A stretch of DNA of 64,000 bases. It comes from Protonemura montana (lineage: Eukaryota; Arthropoda; Insecta; Plecoptera; Nemouridae). Each line of letters starts with the position of its first letter. Positions within the stretch are counted from its first letter, which is position 1. Shown here in pieces: positions 13,559 to 26,159 of this stretch. The translations under genes and the position numbers were made by a program. The stretch covers positions 9,176,001 to 9,240,000 of the forward strand of contig OX387606.1 in assembly GCA_947568835.1 (NCBI GenBank), written 5' to 3'. The notes beneath the pieces are model-generated. The model had not been told where the DNA came from. It did not search any database and worked only from the letters and a program-made list of their open reading frames with translations.

Positions 13559-16195
13559 GTAACCAACACTCCAAAATGGGCTTTCGTAGCTATAAGTTAT
13601 ATTATCATCATTTTTAATTATTTTATTTCCTTTGCATCCTTCACGTATCCCTTTATTGCTTTATCCTCATCCTTGAAACATGTCTCAGTCTCCCAAAAAT
13701 ATTGCTTATAGCTAAATTTAAAGTTGAACTTATTAAGTTTTATTCGTGGTCAAGCACCATGATTGAAACCAAGTATGTCATCTTTTATTATACCCAACTA
13801 GGTGCTCGTTTACTTGACTAGGTTTGGGGAATCTTCTCAAATATTTGTTTGATAAACTTGTATCTTCTAGATGGGTAGATGAAATGTCTCACTGCAGAAA
13901 ACCTCTATCACGCGACTCTAGGAAAGGCACCTAATTTGTCCATGTGATACTTTGGTAAAATTCTACATGAAGAGACAGTAATTTTCAATTTCGATTGACT
14001 GTATTGTAGATTGAGCTTGTTCCTATCTGTACCACACCTACCTTCTACACGTAAATGTAAAACTTGTCCAGTTTTAAGAAGTTGTCATCATTTAGTTTAT
14101 AGTTACCTACCGGTTTACTCGGACTTGCTCGATGTCAGTTTTCATTTTGGAATATTTTATAATTGAAATGTTCCTTGATGTAATCAGACTGGGCAAGCTG
14201 TGTGAACTATTGTATTCCTATAAACAGTATGTATGAGATATTACCGGTAAACGTTTTATAAATTGCGTCCATTCTGCTATCATTAAATTAATTAGAATTT
14301 ATTATTTTTATTATTTTATTGAAATATGTATATGTATATTAATTTAAGTTTTATACCAATATTATTGTTTGAATGTTTGTGTGCATGTGTTGACTTTTAT
14401 AACTATTTATCAATGATAAAGTATTTCAATAAAATTTAATTTTTATTCGATTCAAGATGTATTTTGTTTTGCTTTTCACAGCCGCTTTATTTTACTATAC
14501 ACAAAAACATATTTTAAACTTATTAAAATTGAATGGATGTTTCGATGTTGCTACTTAAATTTAGTGGATATATATATATCTATATAAACATCCATAGGGA
14601 TTTTGGGTATTAGTATCAAATCACAATACGTTCTTGTAGATATCTGCCAGGCTTACCTTCTAGAACTGTTTAGGAGATTAGCGACATGGACAGACAAATA
14701 ATATTTAATTGATAATCAGATAAAGAGTGTTTAGTAGAAAACAAATCTAAACCCATTGTTTTATCAGTCTTGGATCAATAAAAATACTGTTTCAATTTTT
14801 ATGTCTATTTGGTTCAATACGAGTTCAGTTTTTCTCTTCTATCCCTTCATAACACAACAATATTCCTTTGGGGACTACCAAAGTTTGGTCCAAACCCCTC
14901 AGGACACAGTTCCTAGCGAAACCTAGCTTCCTTGTGTCAGTAACACATATCACACCACGCCAGTGACGGTAAATTTGAAAGGTAACTGATACAAAACCCA
15001 ATAATTTTTACTTTAATGTCAGTATATCTGTGGAGTTTTGGCTCTCCATGTATTCCACGTTGCGGTAAGTGGGACAGAAAGTAAGACCTTGCACAATTCA
15101 TGCTACAGTTTTGTCAATTTTTTCAGTTTTTTACGAAACAATCAAATGAAGTGAAATATATATAAATATATGGGTTCTTGGTTAAGGTAAACCGTGTTCG
15201 TTCCTTCAGTTTTCAATTGTGTGCCGAAGAACATAAGTCAGAAACGTACAGTATTCTAGCCTACTTATTGCCCGGCTGTATATTTTTAATTTTTATATAT
15301 ATCCTGATTGTGTTTGGTACAATATTGGATAGCCAGTTCAAATATTTCTTTTGACAATAAAATAAAATGTAATATTAGCAGTCACAGTGTGATAACAGTT
15401 TTCAACAACGTTTTTCTTACAACTCAACTATATTTTAACATAGCATTGAATTTCGACAACCCTGAGGTACATTTGAAAGATGGTCCGAGAAAAGACTGAA
15501 GAACCTGTTTGTTGTTCTCTGGTGGCAATCGTCCATAAATGTATTGATGACCAGTTATATTTAATCATTATAAAAAGATATTTTAAACTGGAGACCTTGC
15601 AAATCAAAAAATGTCAATCCCTTAAGACAGTTTTGAAGCATTCAACAATGCACTTCGCAATTCAGATGGGAAGTGTTTCTATAGAAATTAAAATATTCCA
15701 TTTTAAAAATGATCAAGCGACCGTTGTAAGTTTAAGTTTTCGGGTTTTCTTGGCCGCCTTGCAACATTTACGACAATAAATTCTTAGTTGTTTCTCTAGG
15801 ACCCTTGTAAGTATATATTTACACATGCTTACCTCTGCCAACTAATATATACAAAAAAATACTCATTATTTGCAAAGTTTTGCTCTGTGTTTCATATTTC
15901 TTTTTAACATCAATTTCTTTTTCATCCATTAATGACACGGGTACAAAATACTTTATTTAAAGCTTAAAATTTGATTATGCCAGATTATGTCGTGTTTCAT
16001 AATAATAAAACATAACCTATTCTCGACAGGTTAGCACTTAAGCACAGGCAACTAAAGATTCGTGGATAGGTACTTATATCCTCGATAGGATATTCATTTC
16101 TAGCTGAATTCATCTATAGTGGAACTTTTTCCAGCTCCGTCATAAGCCAAGAGGTCGCTAATCGCCAAAACTCTGTCTGATCAGCCTGCCAGACC
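13559..16195 (+). other. TH 3' UTR and intergenic DNA
   Basis: The TH 3' UTR probably runs to the AATAAA at 14429-14434, with a further AATAAA about 14778. The rest is AT-rich, with frames of at most 99 codons (15480-15779) that show no recognisable protein. An AT-only short palindrome occurs near 14570. I see no RNA gene. Confidence 0.5.
14429..14434 (+). terminator. Likely poly(A) signal of TH
   Basis: AATAAA about 870 bases after the TH stop codon, followed by a T-rich stretch. This is the first strong canonical hexamer in a plausible 3' UTR. A second AATAAA about 14778 could serve a longer transcript. Confidence 0.5.
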
Positions 16196-17583
16196 ATGTT
16201 CAGCTCACTCTCTCCCGACACAAAACAACGACGATCTCCTCGATTTCCGCCAAAACCAAACGAACCCCCCATTAATCCGATCGTTGAACGTCCGCACACA
16301 GCGTTCGCCAATTCCTACGGCGCAGACGACTTGAAAAACCGACTGCCCACTAATACTCTTAAAGGTATGAAAGTACTCTGGCGCCAATCTCAGATGGCGC
16401 AAAGTCTACGAGTTCGTCCTAACCGCGATGGTCAAATGCCTGTCGAAAAGCTTTCGGATACGTCAGAATCGTCTGATGATTCCCCCCCGAACTTGGTCGA
16501 GAATAAACAGCGGGCTGGTAAACAGAAAAAGCGTCATCAGAAAGTGGCTGGAGGGGATGTCAAAAAGCCTGAGCTTTGTGTGGCCCCGCAAGAAGCGAAG
16601 TTGGTTAATACGAAGAAAGAGGTCGCTGATGTTGCCGTTCAAGCGATGAGACCTGCGAGCATTAACGCGTTGGTTGAAGGAAGGCTCAATATGTTGGAGA
16701 GTCGGCTGAGATTGGAAGAGATGAGGAGCAAATCCTGGTGTGTCAGGATGACAGAAGCTGAAGACAGTGTCAAACAGTTACAGGCTCAGGTACTTAAGTA
16801 AATTCCAGGAATACCAGGAAGAAGTTTGTGAGCAAACAAGTGTGGATTTAGCTCTGAGAAAAAGTGGTGTCACTCCGACCCTCAGTAAAAGTTACTCCAT
16901 CCTTTTCTACAAGCCTATAAATATGATGAAGTAGTTATAAATTAATTTAACCAAACAGGTAAGAAGGGAATGTCGGCCATTTTCGATCGTGGTTCTTATT
17001 CTTTATAGATAGTACACGTAAAAAATACATATCCAATTAAACTCGGGTACATTTTTCGCAGTACCAGAGGTGTAATTTTAACTTGATATATTTCCACGAA
17101 ACTATTCGTTATAGAATAACCTGGGTGTTGACGTCGTTTCGTATGTGATTCTAGGTAAAAGCCCTGAGTGCGGGCGTCAACGGTACTGGTACTACCCAAA
17201 ACAGATTCGTGTCAATCCCGACGAAGGAGCGAGGACTGTGGCCGTCAAACTTTGCGGAGGGTCGGAAAACGCAGGTTACCCCGAAAACAAGTCAGCTCTT
17301 CGACAAAGATTTCACCTCCGAGTTTCACGCCATTCTACAGCAAATTCGAAAGGATGTAAGTTTTAGGGTTGCGCTGGAAGTTTTCTTTCCTTTTGTAATT
17401 TCTTTTCTTCTTTTCTTTGGAGTTGATCGCATCTTTTGATCGCATTTTTTTTGCGTTTCATCTGCGTTTTGAATAAAAAATTACCTACCACGTTGATTGC
17501 CAGCTAAATATACAAGAAATGTTAATTTTCAGAATGAATTAGAGGAGTCGGTGGGCGATTTCTGCGCTGATACGAAGAATTAA
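16196..17583 (+). CDS. Unrecognised protein, 281 aa, three exons
   Basis: I do not recognise this protein. Exons 16196-16789, 17155-17355 and 17533-17583 all join in phase 0 with GT-AG introns of 365 and 177 bases. The N-terminal half is basic and proline-rich (SPRFPPKPNEPPINP near residue 14). A Ser/Asp-rich stretch (DTSESSDDSPP) precedes a lysine-rich segment (KQKKRHQK), so the middle is probably disordered. Residues about 155-198 (EGRLNMLESRLRLEEMRS onwards) look helical and may form a short coiled coil. The end reads FCADTKN and stop. No signal peptide or membrane segment is visible. The start is the first in-frame ATG of a long open exon, without independent proof. Smooth phase across three exons and following AATAAA hexamers support a real gene. 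Function is unknown. Confidence 0.7.
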
Positions 17584-17660
17584 ACTCTAAATCATCATTG
17601 ACACAAATTAAATGTATACAACTCAATTGCTATTGTAGAGAACTGTGATACACCCACTTA

Positions 17661-17687
17661 AATAAAAATTCCAGTTTACTCAATAAA
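17661..17687 (+). terminator. Poly(A) signals of the 281-aa gene
   Basis: Two AATAAA hexamers at 17661-17666 and 17682-17687 lie 78 and 99 bases after the stop codon at 17583, giving a short 3' UTR of roughly 100-130 bases. Confidence 0.55.
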
Positions 17688-17929
17688 ACAAATTTTCTTT
17701 TAAGCTATCGGTGGTTTAACTATCTCGTTAACTTTTAAGCACATGATACAGAGATAAAACAAACTACTCGCAGAGCCGCGTGACCGAAAGCTTCTACTGT
17801 TTATTACACCTATAATCAATGCGAACACACATTCTATCCCATCCGATTGTTTGAAAATCTAGTCTGGTGGAGTGAGATATTTTTAGCACCCAACTTCTGG
17901 CAATGGAATTAGTGTTGTCGGGTGAGAAA

Positions 17930-18053
17930 ACACGCTCCGAGTGAAACTGTTCTGCCGCCAGTCAGTTTGCCTGCCTCCATGCAGACGCTTCAGTCTTAGC
18001 AGACTATTCGCGATTGCCTCTCATCGAAACTGGCACACAGCACCACGATTCAG
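17930..18053 (+). other. Putative non-coding first exon of the RERGL-like gene
   Basis: A GC-richer stretch ends in a perfect donor (CAG/GTAAGAA, cut after 18053), about 200 bases before the start codon of the downstream GTPase gene. A matching acceptor (TTGTTTAG) near 18209 would join it to the coding exon. The left end is not fixed. Inferred from splice signals only. Confidence 0.4.
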
Positions 18054-18248
18054 GTAAGAACTAGGAAGTATGTTTTAAATTAGTTTCGAACAAACGCAAT
18101 CGCAAGCGCCATCGTCTAAGAAAAACACTTAAGAAAGTAAACTGATAGTTCAGGTGATAGTTTAAGTTATTGTCAACGATTGTGTTTTCGAATATTGTGT
18201 GTTGTTTAGGTGACCGATAATGACCTGATATGAGTCGATGACGCGAAA

Positions 18249-21200
18249 ATGACCTCAAATGCGATCCGTGGTATCCGTCGCAAGAAGTCTTCTCTGTCTG
18301 AGGTAAAGGTCGCTATAATTGGCGCCCCGGCGGTCGGAAAGAGTGGTAAGTGACAGCTGGATGTGTGAATGTCTGCGTATATTTGTGGTACTGACATAGA
18401 CAAGCTGTAACGCAAGAAAAAAACCCACTACATTTTTTTTGTCGGTTTGGAAAGATTTTTCAACCAGATAGCGTGGCTGTGGATTAAAATAATTCGGTTT
18501 TACGCGACGCTACTTGGCAATTCTTACCTTTATATCTACAAAACAATGTGATCTTGAAATACATCAACTGTGAATCGGGAAAAATTATAAACGTGTACTC
18601 AGTACACGTTTATACACAGTTTGTTTTTTCCACTCTATTGCTGGCTACTGTCCATGAAGTCACGATTCACACTTGAATTTATAATTAAAATGTTATCCTA
18701 CGCATCTCACTTGAGATGGGAACCAAAAACACGAGCATCCGTAGCCGATTAAGATGCCGCTGCATTAGCGCCGGAGATCCCAAACTTGGGAAAGAAAATA
18801 ATCTGCGTGAAATTTTCATGGCAAGCATAAAACGAGGATTCGATAGAAAATCTTTGAAACGTGCATGGCATATTTTGGATTGCTTTGTTTAGGTACTGGT
18901 AATAAAAGTAATTGTATTAATTGTTATTATGTGACATCACCGTATCGTCAATTTTACTCCTCGTTTCAAGCATCTGGCCATTTCTGAAAAGAATCGTTTT
19001 ATCGAAAAGTTTAAAAAAACTCGGGTTTTATCTCTGGGCTGAATTAAAAAACGTTCCGGTTTACAATTGAATGAATTCTTGTGAAACACACAAGGTTTGA
19101 ACCTTGCCATGGTTCCTAAACGGTCGATTTTTGGACACCTTTCTACTGCATTTCACGCAGTCGAGCGTGCCCGTGCTTGCAGCGCAACGAATGCAAGTGC
19201 CTGACGACAATGACGTCAGGGCAATGACCATTATACTGCGCAAACTTAGCACGAGTGCATGTCGTATTGTTGTAGAACAACTCAAGGGAATATCCGTGGC
19301 CCACTGACCCGCTTCTTCGGATATTCGCACGTGCTGGGATATTTTTATCACATAACTATTATAAAAACAAACACCACGTCTAAACGATACCTAAAATAGA
19401 TGCGCCTTGTTAAATGTTATAATTAAATTCTGACGTTTTATCATTTTCTTTTGGCCATTTCCATATCCTCAAAAGGTATCTGCACATGGTTAACACCTGT
19501 CCACTTAAAGATTTTGGCGGCATAATATTTTCACTTAATCCCATGCCAACACCAGATGGAAATCTAGAAGAAAAAGCTAAACATTGATTATATCTTGAGA
19601 GGAGAATATTTTTGGCAAACGTTTCTGGCTGTGGTGCCCTTGCCTCTGGCGAAATAATTGACGGAACACCCACTACTTTGCGATGGCACGTGAAAATACC
19701 TTGAATAGTTTGGCGACATTCCGTGATGAGAACTAAATTTTACACCGGTACTTAAACGTTTGAACTTGAATAATTTTTGTTTAAACTGCTCAATTCAATC
19801 ATCTTTAGACTGAGGGGAAATATATCTGCAGTTTTTGTAGGTGTACTTGACCAGAACAATGGATAACCAACCTGACTTCAATTTTTTACCAGCAGATTGT
19901 ATTCATGTATTTCAGATTCTTAAAGTGACCAAAGTCATAAAATAAAAAGTGAAAAAGTCTGTAAAAAGGATTAGGTTTCAGCACACCAGAAGCATTTTTT
20001 CGAATATGTGTTTACTTTATCATTTACGCTGTCCTTGATCACACCTTTACTTTATCATTTACGTTAAAAATGGGTTCATTTTGGCAAGCGGATAGAATAT
20101 TTAAAATAAAAAAAGAGTCCTGTTGTTCCAAATTTAATCCTTCGTCTACGACTTATTCAAATTCTAGCATTCTAATCCTAACGTACGGCCAAAAAAATTC
20201 GATCGTTTTTTTTTTAGTCACTAGTGGTCTTCTCTCATATTAAATAATGACACTGATATATTTCAACTTTCTCATGTTCTCTCAGCTTTGACAGTTCGCT
20301 TCCTCACGAGAAGATACATAGGTGAATACGACCATCAGGCTGGTAAGTGCAGACATGGTAACACGCAGTTTGTTTAACTCAATGGCCGTTGACGAAAAGA
20401 ATCCAGACTTGCAAATGCAAATTTTTACTCCGTTTCCGTTTAGAAAACCGCTACAAACATGAGGTGCTCGTTGACGGAGAGCCGATCCTGTTCGAGATAC
20501 TTGACACATGCCCCAAGGTATAGTGCACAAACATATATTTCTGCTGTAATATTATTAGGCAACAAAACATTTCAATGTTTTAGCAAAGAATATTAGCAAA
20601 GAACTTTCTTTACCTTACATAGTTCATAACTTTAGGTCTATTCCCAGAATTAGAAATATTTACAATTTTCTTTCGTAATTGCCCAGACTTTAAATTATTT
20701 CTGAATTTTTTATGATAGCACTTTTTTCATTCCTGTGGCATCGCCAATTCGTCAGCTAACGTGCATCATCTTTTAAAATGGGCCAGTGCGAAACATCTTA
20801 ATAATATAAAACACTATTGAAATGAAACATGGGGATGCTCAAGACATGAAACATATCATATCCAGGCCCATATATGGGCCTGGATATGCTAGACAATTGA
20901 TAGACTAGGCAGCCTAGTTCTTAGGCTACTTAGACCCAGTTTTACCAAAATCTCAATTCCTAGTTAAAGCTTTAGTTGACACTATTGTCATGGCGATTTC
21001 CAATCACATACAGTGAAATTCAGATGTTTCTGTGAGCTAGAGGTCCAACTCATAGTTGAAATTTTTGGTAAAACCCAACGTTAGGAAGACTTATGTCAGT
21101 TAACGGAATCCTCCTCTACGGGAACTCTCCAGCCGCGAGAAAGATTTTCAAGAAGCAAAAAAAGGGCGTTAAGGATTATATACCTGGTAGAAAATATGCA

Positions 21201-23125
21201 ATCATACAAACCACTGTTTATTAAGCACAGGATTGTAACTATGACTTGTATTTACATACTATAATTAGTTTTATTTGTGTTTGACAATCCCGATGATATT
21301 ACGAAAAACAAAGACATTCACGATTTTAATCTAAGAAGAGGTCAAAACTACCGACAGCCAAGAACGAGACTTAAAATTGCAGAAAATACACCAAAAAGCG
21401 TTGGAGCAATAATTTTAACAAACTACCAGAAAAAATTAAAAGATACAACAAGTACAACATCAAAAGGTCAGTTTTTAAAACAATGACAGAACTGTTTTTA
21501 TTGAACCACGGTTTTATACAATAGACGAATTTGAATCAGCAAGGGATTGTGAATGTGATTGTTGTGTAGCTTTTATCTAGAATTTTAAGACTTAAGAAAT
21601 TTGACTTGTTTCCATGCTCATTTACATTTATCATGTACCAAGAGTGTTCTTTTTTGTCTGTATTTAAAGAAATCGAAATAAAAACATAATTGAATTGAAT
21701 TGAACTTAGCCATGAGCCCCACCACACCCCCGCCACCGCCAGGCTATTCATCAATGCAACATTTCGATAGAGGCTACCGGAAAATTGAAAACACTGCGCG
21801 AGAACGTTATGAGTTATCAATTTACTTACAATGATACATCATATACCCACGGGGCACGGTAACATAAGGAAACAGATTGTAGAAGCTCTTTCAGGCGATC
21901 TCAGAATGTATTCATGGCTACCAAAAGTTAAATCTACTCACGTATCCTTGTTAGTAACGTTTGTTTTTTAAAGTTGGCGACAAAAAAGTGTATTTTATAA
22001 ACATTTCAGTGTAAGAAAATGTGAATTTAATTTGACTCATCTTTGGTCCAGACCGAAGATGACGTCCCTACCAGCGAGACGATCCACTGGGCAGACGGAT
22101 TCCTCCTAGTTTACGCCATCACGGACCGCCGTTCATTCAACTATATCCGCAAAGTCAAACAGTTGCTATGCATTGAGACACCTCTGGCACTCGTCGGCAA
22201 CAAAGGGGATATGGTTCATTTACGACAGGTCAGCACCGAAGAGGGTGAGTCATAATTAAGAGTAGCTTTGAGAGCTTTGTAATAGTTGGAGTTAAGTTAA
22301 GTTAAATAACAGTAGGTATGCTTGTTCAGATGTTGGGTGGGTAACCATAAAGGTAAATAATACAATCTGAAGTGCTGGCGTGTTGTTCGAAATTATCTTT
22401 ATCAAATAGTATATTGCTTGAATATGTTTTGGTTCTGCTATCTGATTTACATAATAATGCTAAAATACTATCAAATGGACAATTCCAGGAGATGGGACTT
22501 TTTAAATTAGTGCAAGTTAATTGTGCTCAATCTATGCCATCAAAAATCAAAACTAGCTAAAAACAAATTTAACTGAGCTTTCAATACCAAAGACTCTTCA
22601 AAACACCGCTTCGTACAATACATTTTGCGTCAGGAGCACGACATGTTTTACATGCCATTCTCTGTACCAATGCGTTTGGTGTCTAGCCAAACCAGTGGCA
22701 TTACTTTACTTGGCATTAAATTAAAATACATTGAATATATAAAATCTTCCTTGAAGCAGCTTAGGCTATGATGTTATAAAAACAAATATTTCGTGCTTAA
22801 TTGAAAAAATTACGCTTTGTGACCGTGCTTAAACAAAACAAGCTGCAACTTCAAAAATAATTTATTGTGTGCTTAGCTGAATTGCGTTTCCCGGTCTTTT
22901 AAAGGTGAGATCCTTGCCAAAGACTACGAGTGCCGATTCAGCGAGGTCGCGGCTGCGGAACAGGTGACGCAAGTGGCGGATGCGTTCCATGAGTTGTGTC
23001 GCGAAGTGCTGAATGTGCGCCGCAAGAACAAGCAGTCGCTGCTCAACCGTATGCTCGGCACGAAAAACACAGGCGCTCGAGCGTACTCGAGGGGGAAAAG
23101 CGATAGTGCGCTTCCCAAAGATTGA
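18249..23125 (+). CDS. Atypical Ras-like small GTPase of the RERG/RERGL branch, five exons
   Basis: This is a 213-aa Ras-superfamily protein. Exons 18249-18345, 20286-20342, 20444-20517, 22052-22244 and 22905-23125 all close in phase. The P-loop GAPAVGKS is at residues 25-32 and the G4 motif NKGD lies in LALVGNKGD. HWADGFLLVYAITDR, RQVSTEEGE and FHELCREVLNVRR resemble human RERG and RERGL. Two key elements are missing: switch I has YDHQAENRY in place of a YDPT-type threonine, and switch II reads DTCPKTEDD in place of DTAGQE, so there is no catalytic glutamine. RERGL shows similar losses. Slow or no GTP hydrolysis is inferred. There is no CAAX box at the C-terminus (SALPKD), so lipid anchoring is unlikely. 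The tail is basic (RRKNKQ). RASL11/12-type relatives are the alternative assignment. Confidence 0.9.
20857..20888. repeat. Perfect 32-bp palindrome
   Basis: Each half is CATATCCAGGCCCATA, and the two halves are exact reverse complements with no spacer. It lies in intron 3 of the RERGL-like gene, about 40 bases from a separate hairpin element. Confidence 0.95.
20925..21090. repeat. Hairpin (MITE-like) element
   Basis: Inverted arms face each other about 100 bases apart: CAGTTTTACCAAAATCTCAA near 20937-20956 and its imperfect complement near 21056-21076 (TTGAAATTTTTGGTAAAACC). No reading frame lies between them. The form fits a non-autonomous inverted-repeat transposon; no target-site duplication could be fixed by eye. 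Confidence 0.55.
21865..21940 (+). repeat. Dispersed repeat family R1, copy 1
   Basis: Core AAACAGATTGTAGAAGCTCT, then GGCGATCTCAGAAT and TGGCTACCAAAAGTTAAATC. Diverged copies with the same order of blocks occur at 44945-45018 and 57684-57756, all on the plus strand. One frame reads RKQIVEALSGDLRMYSWLPK here, so this may be a decayed piece of a coding transposon or a SINE body. Confidence 0.65.
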
Positions 23126-23485
23126 CGGAACTGATCGATGGAACTTATTGATGAGAGAGTGGTTACCGAGTGCAAGTATACTTGATTAAGGCACGAGTTT
23201 GATTCAAAGAGATCAACACTAAGATGCTATTTAACGTTTCTGTATGGAACTAAGTGGAAAATGTTTATTGAAGTGAATCATCTTTTTTCCACTGCAAAAA
23301 TGGACCCAGGTTTTAGTAGCTGGGTTATAGTAAGATGACATTTACATGTCTTCATTGTAGGAATTATTTTCCAGCTACCAGTTATTTGTTGATACTTGCA
23401 ATGAGATGACCGCATCAATTTATTATCGGATGAATAAGAATGTATATGATAAGAATGTACCTAGTTAAAAATATGCTATATTTTC

Positions 23486-23491
23486 AATAAA
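23486..23491 (+). terminator. Poly(A) signal of the RERGL-like gene
   Basis: AATAAA about 360 bases after the stop at 23125. The opposing TFIIE-beta gene ends only about 150 bases further on, so the two transcripts terminate tail-to-tail with nearly touching 3' ends. Confidence 0.6.
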
Positions 23492-23625
23492 TGTTTAGAA
23501 GAGATACCCAATATTCTTACACTCACAAACATACCAAATAGCTGGACTTTTAACATGTTGCCTCTGAACCAGATTTGTTCATCAAGTTGCATATAATTGC
23601 TAAAAATAAAAACAAAATGACTAGC

Positions 23626-23631
23626 TTTATT
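23626..23631 (-). terminator. Poly(A) signal of the TFIIE-beta gene
   Basis: Minus-strand AATAAA lies 7 bases beyond the TAA stop codon at 23639-23641, implying a very short 3' UTR in the gap between two convergent genes. Confidence 0.5.
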
Positions 23632-23638
23632 ATTAGCT

Positions 23639-26159
23639 TTATTTGTCATCATAGTTCTCGAGTACATCGGCCAAGTGGTCATTATCACGGGGCTTCTTGT
23701 TTATCTTCTTTCTGTTGTTTGCTTTTCGTTTGTGTGGCGCTAGTTTCTTCAGACCGTGGTCTTGCATTGATTTGATTCCCTGTTTCTCTAAATACTCGTC
23801 TATTTTCTGATCATCCATGCTCTCGACGGCAACTGATCGCCAGAGCTTCTGAAAGTCTTCGTCCACTTGCAACGAAGCAGTCTTGTCGTTGTAGAAAAGA
23901 ATTCTTTTCTTGTCCATTGGTCGGTTGATAAATATTATTTCATCCTTAAGCCCCTGGAAGACAAATTAAAAGATAAGAAAATTATCACAGCAAAATTAAG
24001 AGTGGTAGATTTAAAAACTGGTGGAGTAATGGGTGGAAAAACTTGTGGAAACATTCTAGTATAGGTAGGTATTTGAAAAAAGGCTGTGCACTGCTTCAAA
24101 ATTAGTTACTTACAAATATTGAAAATAAAATAAGAAAATTTGAGTTGGTACCTTCAAAACCTTGTCGCAATGAGGAACCGATTCTTCGACATCATCCACC
24201 ATAATTCCTCCAAGGCCTTTCAAATCATGTTGCTTTAAAAGCCGCAGCAAGCTCTTTTTATCTCGTATTCTGTATGCGGCCTTGAAACTGAACGTTCCTT
24301 CAAGAGAGACTTCTATCTTTGGATTGTCTACTAACGCTTCGGACAAGAGCCACTGCCGAAAAGTTGCAAAATACAATAAAACAATATGCTCATGAAAAGC
24401 ATAGGTACCTACAGCGTCAGTAAGAGATAGCGGTTTTGTATTTTAATTTTATTCTCTCACTGCCTGTGAAGTCAGTAAGCTGCCAGTTCCTTCCTTCACT
24501 CACCTGTTTCACTCGAGTTCCAACATCTAATTGATTAGTTTCGTCTAAAATCTCTTCTAACGAGAGTGGATGATCATCGCCAACTTGATGCCGAGATCGC
24601 ATAAACTTTACGATTTTTGCAAGAACTCCAAACTTGTACATCGAACTTCCAGACATGGTTTTGTAACTAAAATGGAAGAATATTAAAAGTACTGGTAAGA
24701 GAATGCATTCTGGTTATAGTTAGATGACTTGTTGCAAGTTGCTTCTAGGGGGCACTTGGGCAAGAAAATAAAACTGGAAGACCTGAAATACTATTTATGA
24801 AGATTGAGTAAAGTATTGTTGCCAGCACTCAACAACCATGTTTTCAAATAAGCAAGCTTCAAAAAAAAAAGTGGGTCTATAGGGAGTGCAGCCATGAAGA
24901 AAAATTGAATATCAAAAGCATATTTTTGAGAAATTCTACTTTTCTAGGGATATGCATGGCCACTCTTGACTTTGCAACCCAACATTCAGGTTAAATAAAA
25001 TTTGATATGTTATAATATCCATGATTTGCCTAGCTTTAAATGTGTCTTATGCATCAGGATCTGACCTATATGTTTATCTTCCTTCAACATTTTTCTGTTG
25101 ATCTACCACAATGATTTGGAGTTGAGGAACAGTAGTGCAGTCTCAAGAGAATAGGAGTTCTTTGTAATGACTTATGACGTATTAAAATTAATTTCTTACT
25201 TTTTGAGTGGACTTTCTAGTAATCAAAGAAAGACATATTACCTAGGTAGTCTTCAGGGAGTGGAATCATACTACTGGGAGTGGGGCATAGCTGGTTGTAG
25301 CAATACAACCACCAAATAGTTGGCATAGGATTTGGCTTTGCACTGCCATCGTTTACAGCATTGTTCTAAGTTAATCATAGCACGAGAAAAATACTATGTG
25401 TACTAATGTAGCCCTTTATATAATTGCACGTAAAATGGTTCATTACTATCGACTCAATAGTTAATAAGTAAGTGCTTTACTAACTTAACATCCATCTTTG
25501 GTGCACTTGAGGATGCACCTCCAGGCTTTGATTTCTTTTTCGAATCATCTCTTGCAGCGGAGGAGACATCCACTTCTTTTTTCTTTTTCTCGACACTGTC
25601 AACAAAGAGAAAGTGAAAAGAAACTAATAAGTGTTACTCATAAGATCAAAATGAAATAAGTTATTAAAGAAAGGAAACAGCAATGAGCATGGCAGAAATA
25701 TTGCAGAACACTTTTATGCTACGTTGACTGTTAAGCTCAGCGAGACTTAGTACTACTTTCAACTATTCTCAGAGTCTCATTTCATTTCAAGCAACAACTT
25801 AAGCAAGGCATCAGCGGAAACCTCGTAGATATTGGTCTAGTTGGATAGTGTGTCTCTTTACGCAAGGTCTTGCTCACAAGACCGTCTTTGAAGACTCCGC
25901 TCGATGTTTCCGAGCAAACACAATAGCCCTTGTTTTTTCAAAAAGCCACATCCAAACAGCAAACAAGAGACAGGTCATTTCCCCAAGTGTTAGACCACCC
26001 ACAATAAAATTTTGTATTGATTTGCTTCAGACAGAGTATGGCATCCAAGTTCGCATAGAGCTGAACATTTAGTTAATCTTGGAGGTTATAAACTTACACA
26101 GGCTGCGCAAGAGCTCTTTTCTTGAAGAGCTCACGCTCTCTAAGTAAGGCTGGATCCAT
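23639..26159 (-). CDS. GTF2E2: Transcription initiation factor IIE subunit beta
   Basis: TFIIE-beta helps recruit and regulate TFIIH at RNA polymerase II promoters. Minus-strand exons: 26159-26098, 25595-25490, 24666-24504, 24352-24152 and 23953-23639. The start ([17 protein letters not shown]), the PVVEKKKK segment, the first winged helix ([27 protein letters not shown]), the second ([33 protein letters not shown]), [41 protein letters not shown] and the basic C-terminus all match animal TFIIE-beta, in order. The listed exons total 847 nt (about 282 codons; human 291 aa). The join between 25490 and 24666 is unresolved: exon 2 ends in phase 0 at a weak donor (GTTAAG), while exon 3 needs two preceding bases, so a small exon or different splice site is missing from the model. 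The gene is otherwise complete. Confidence 0.93.
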
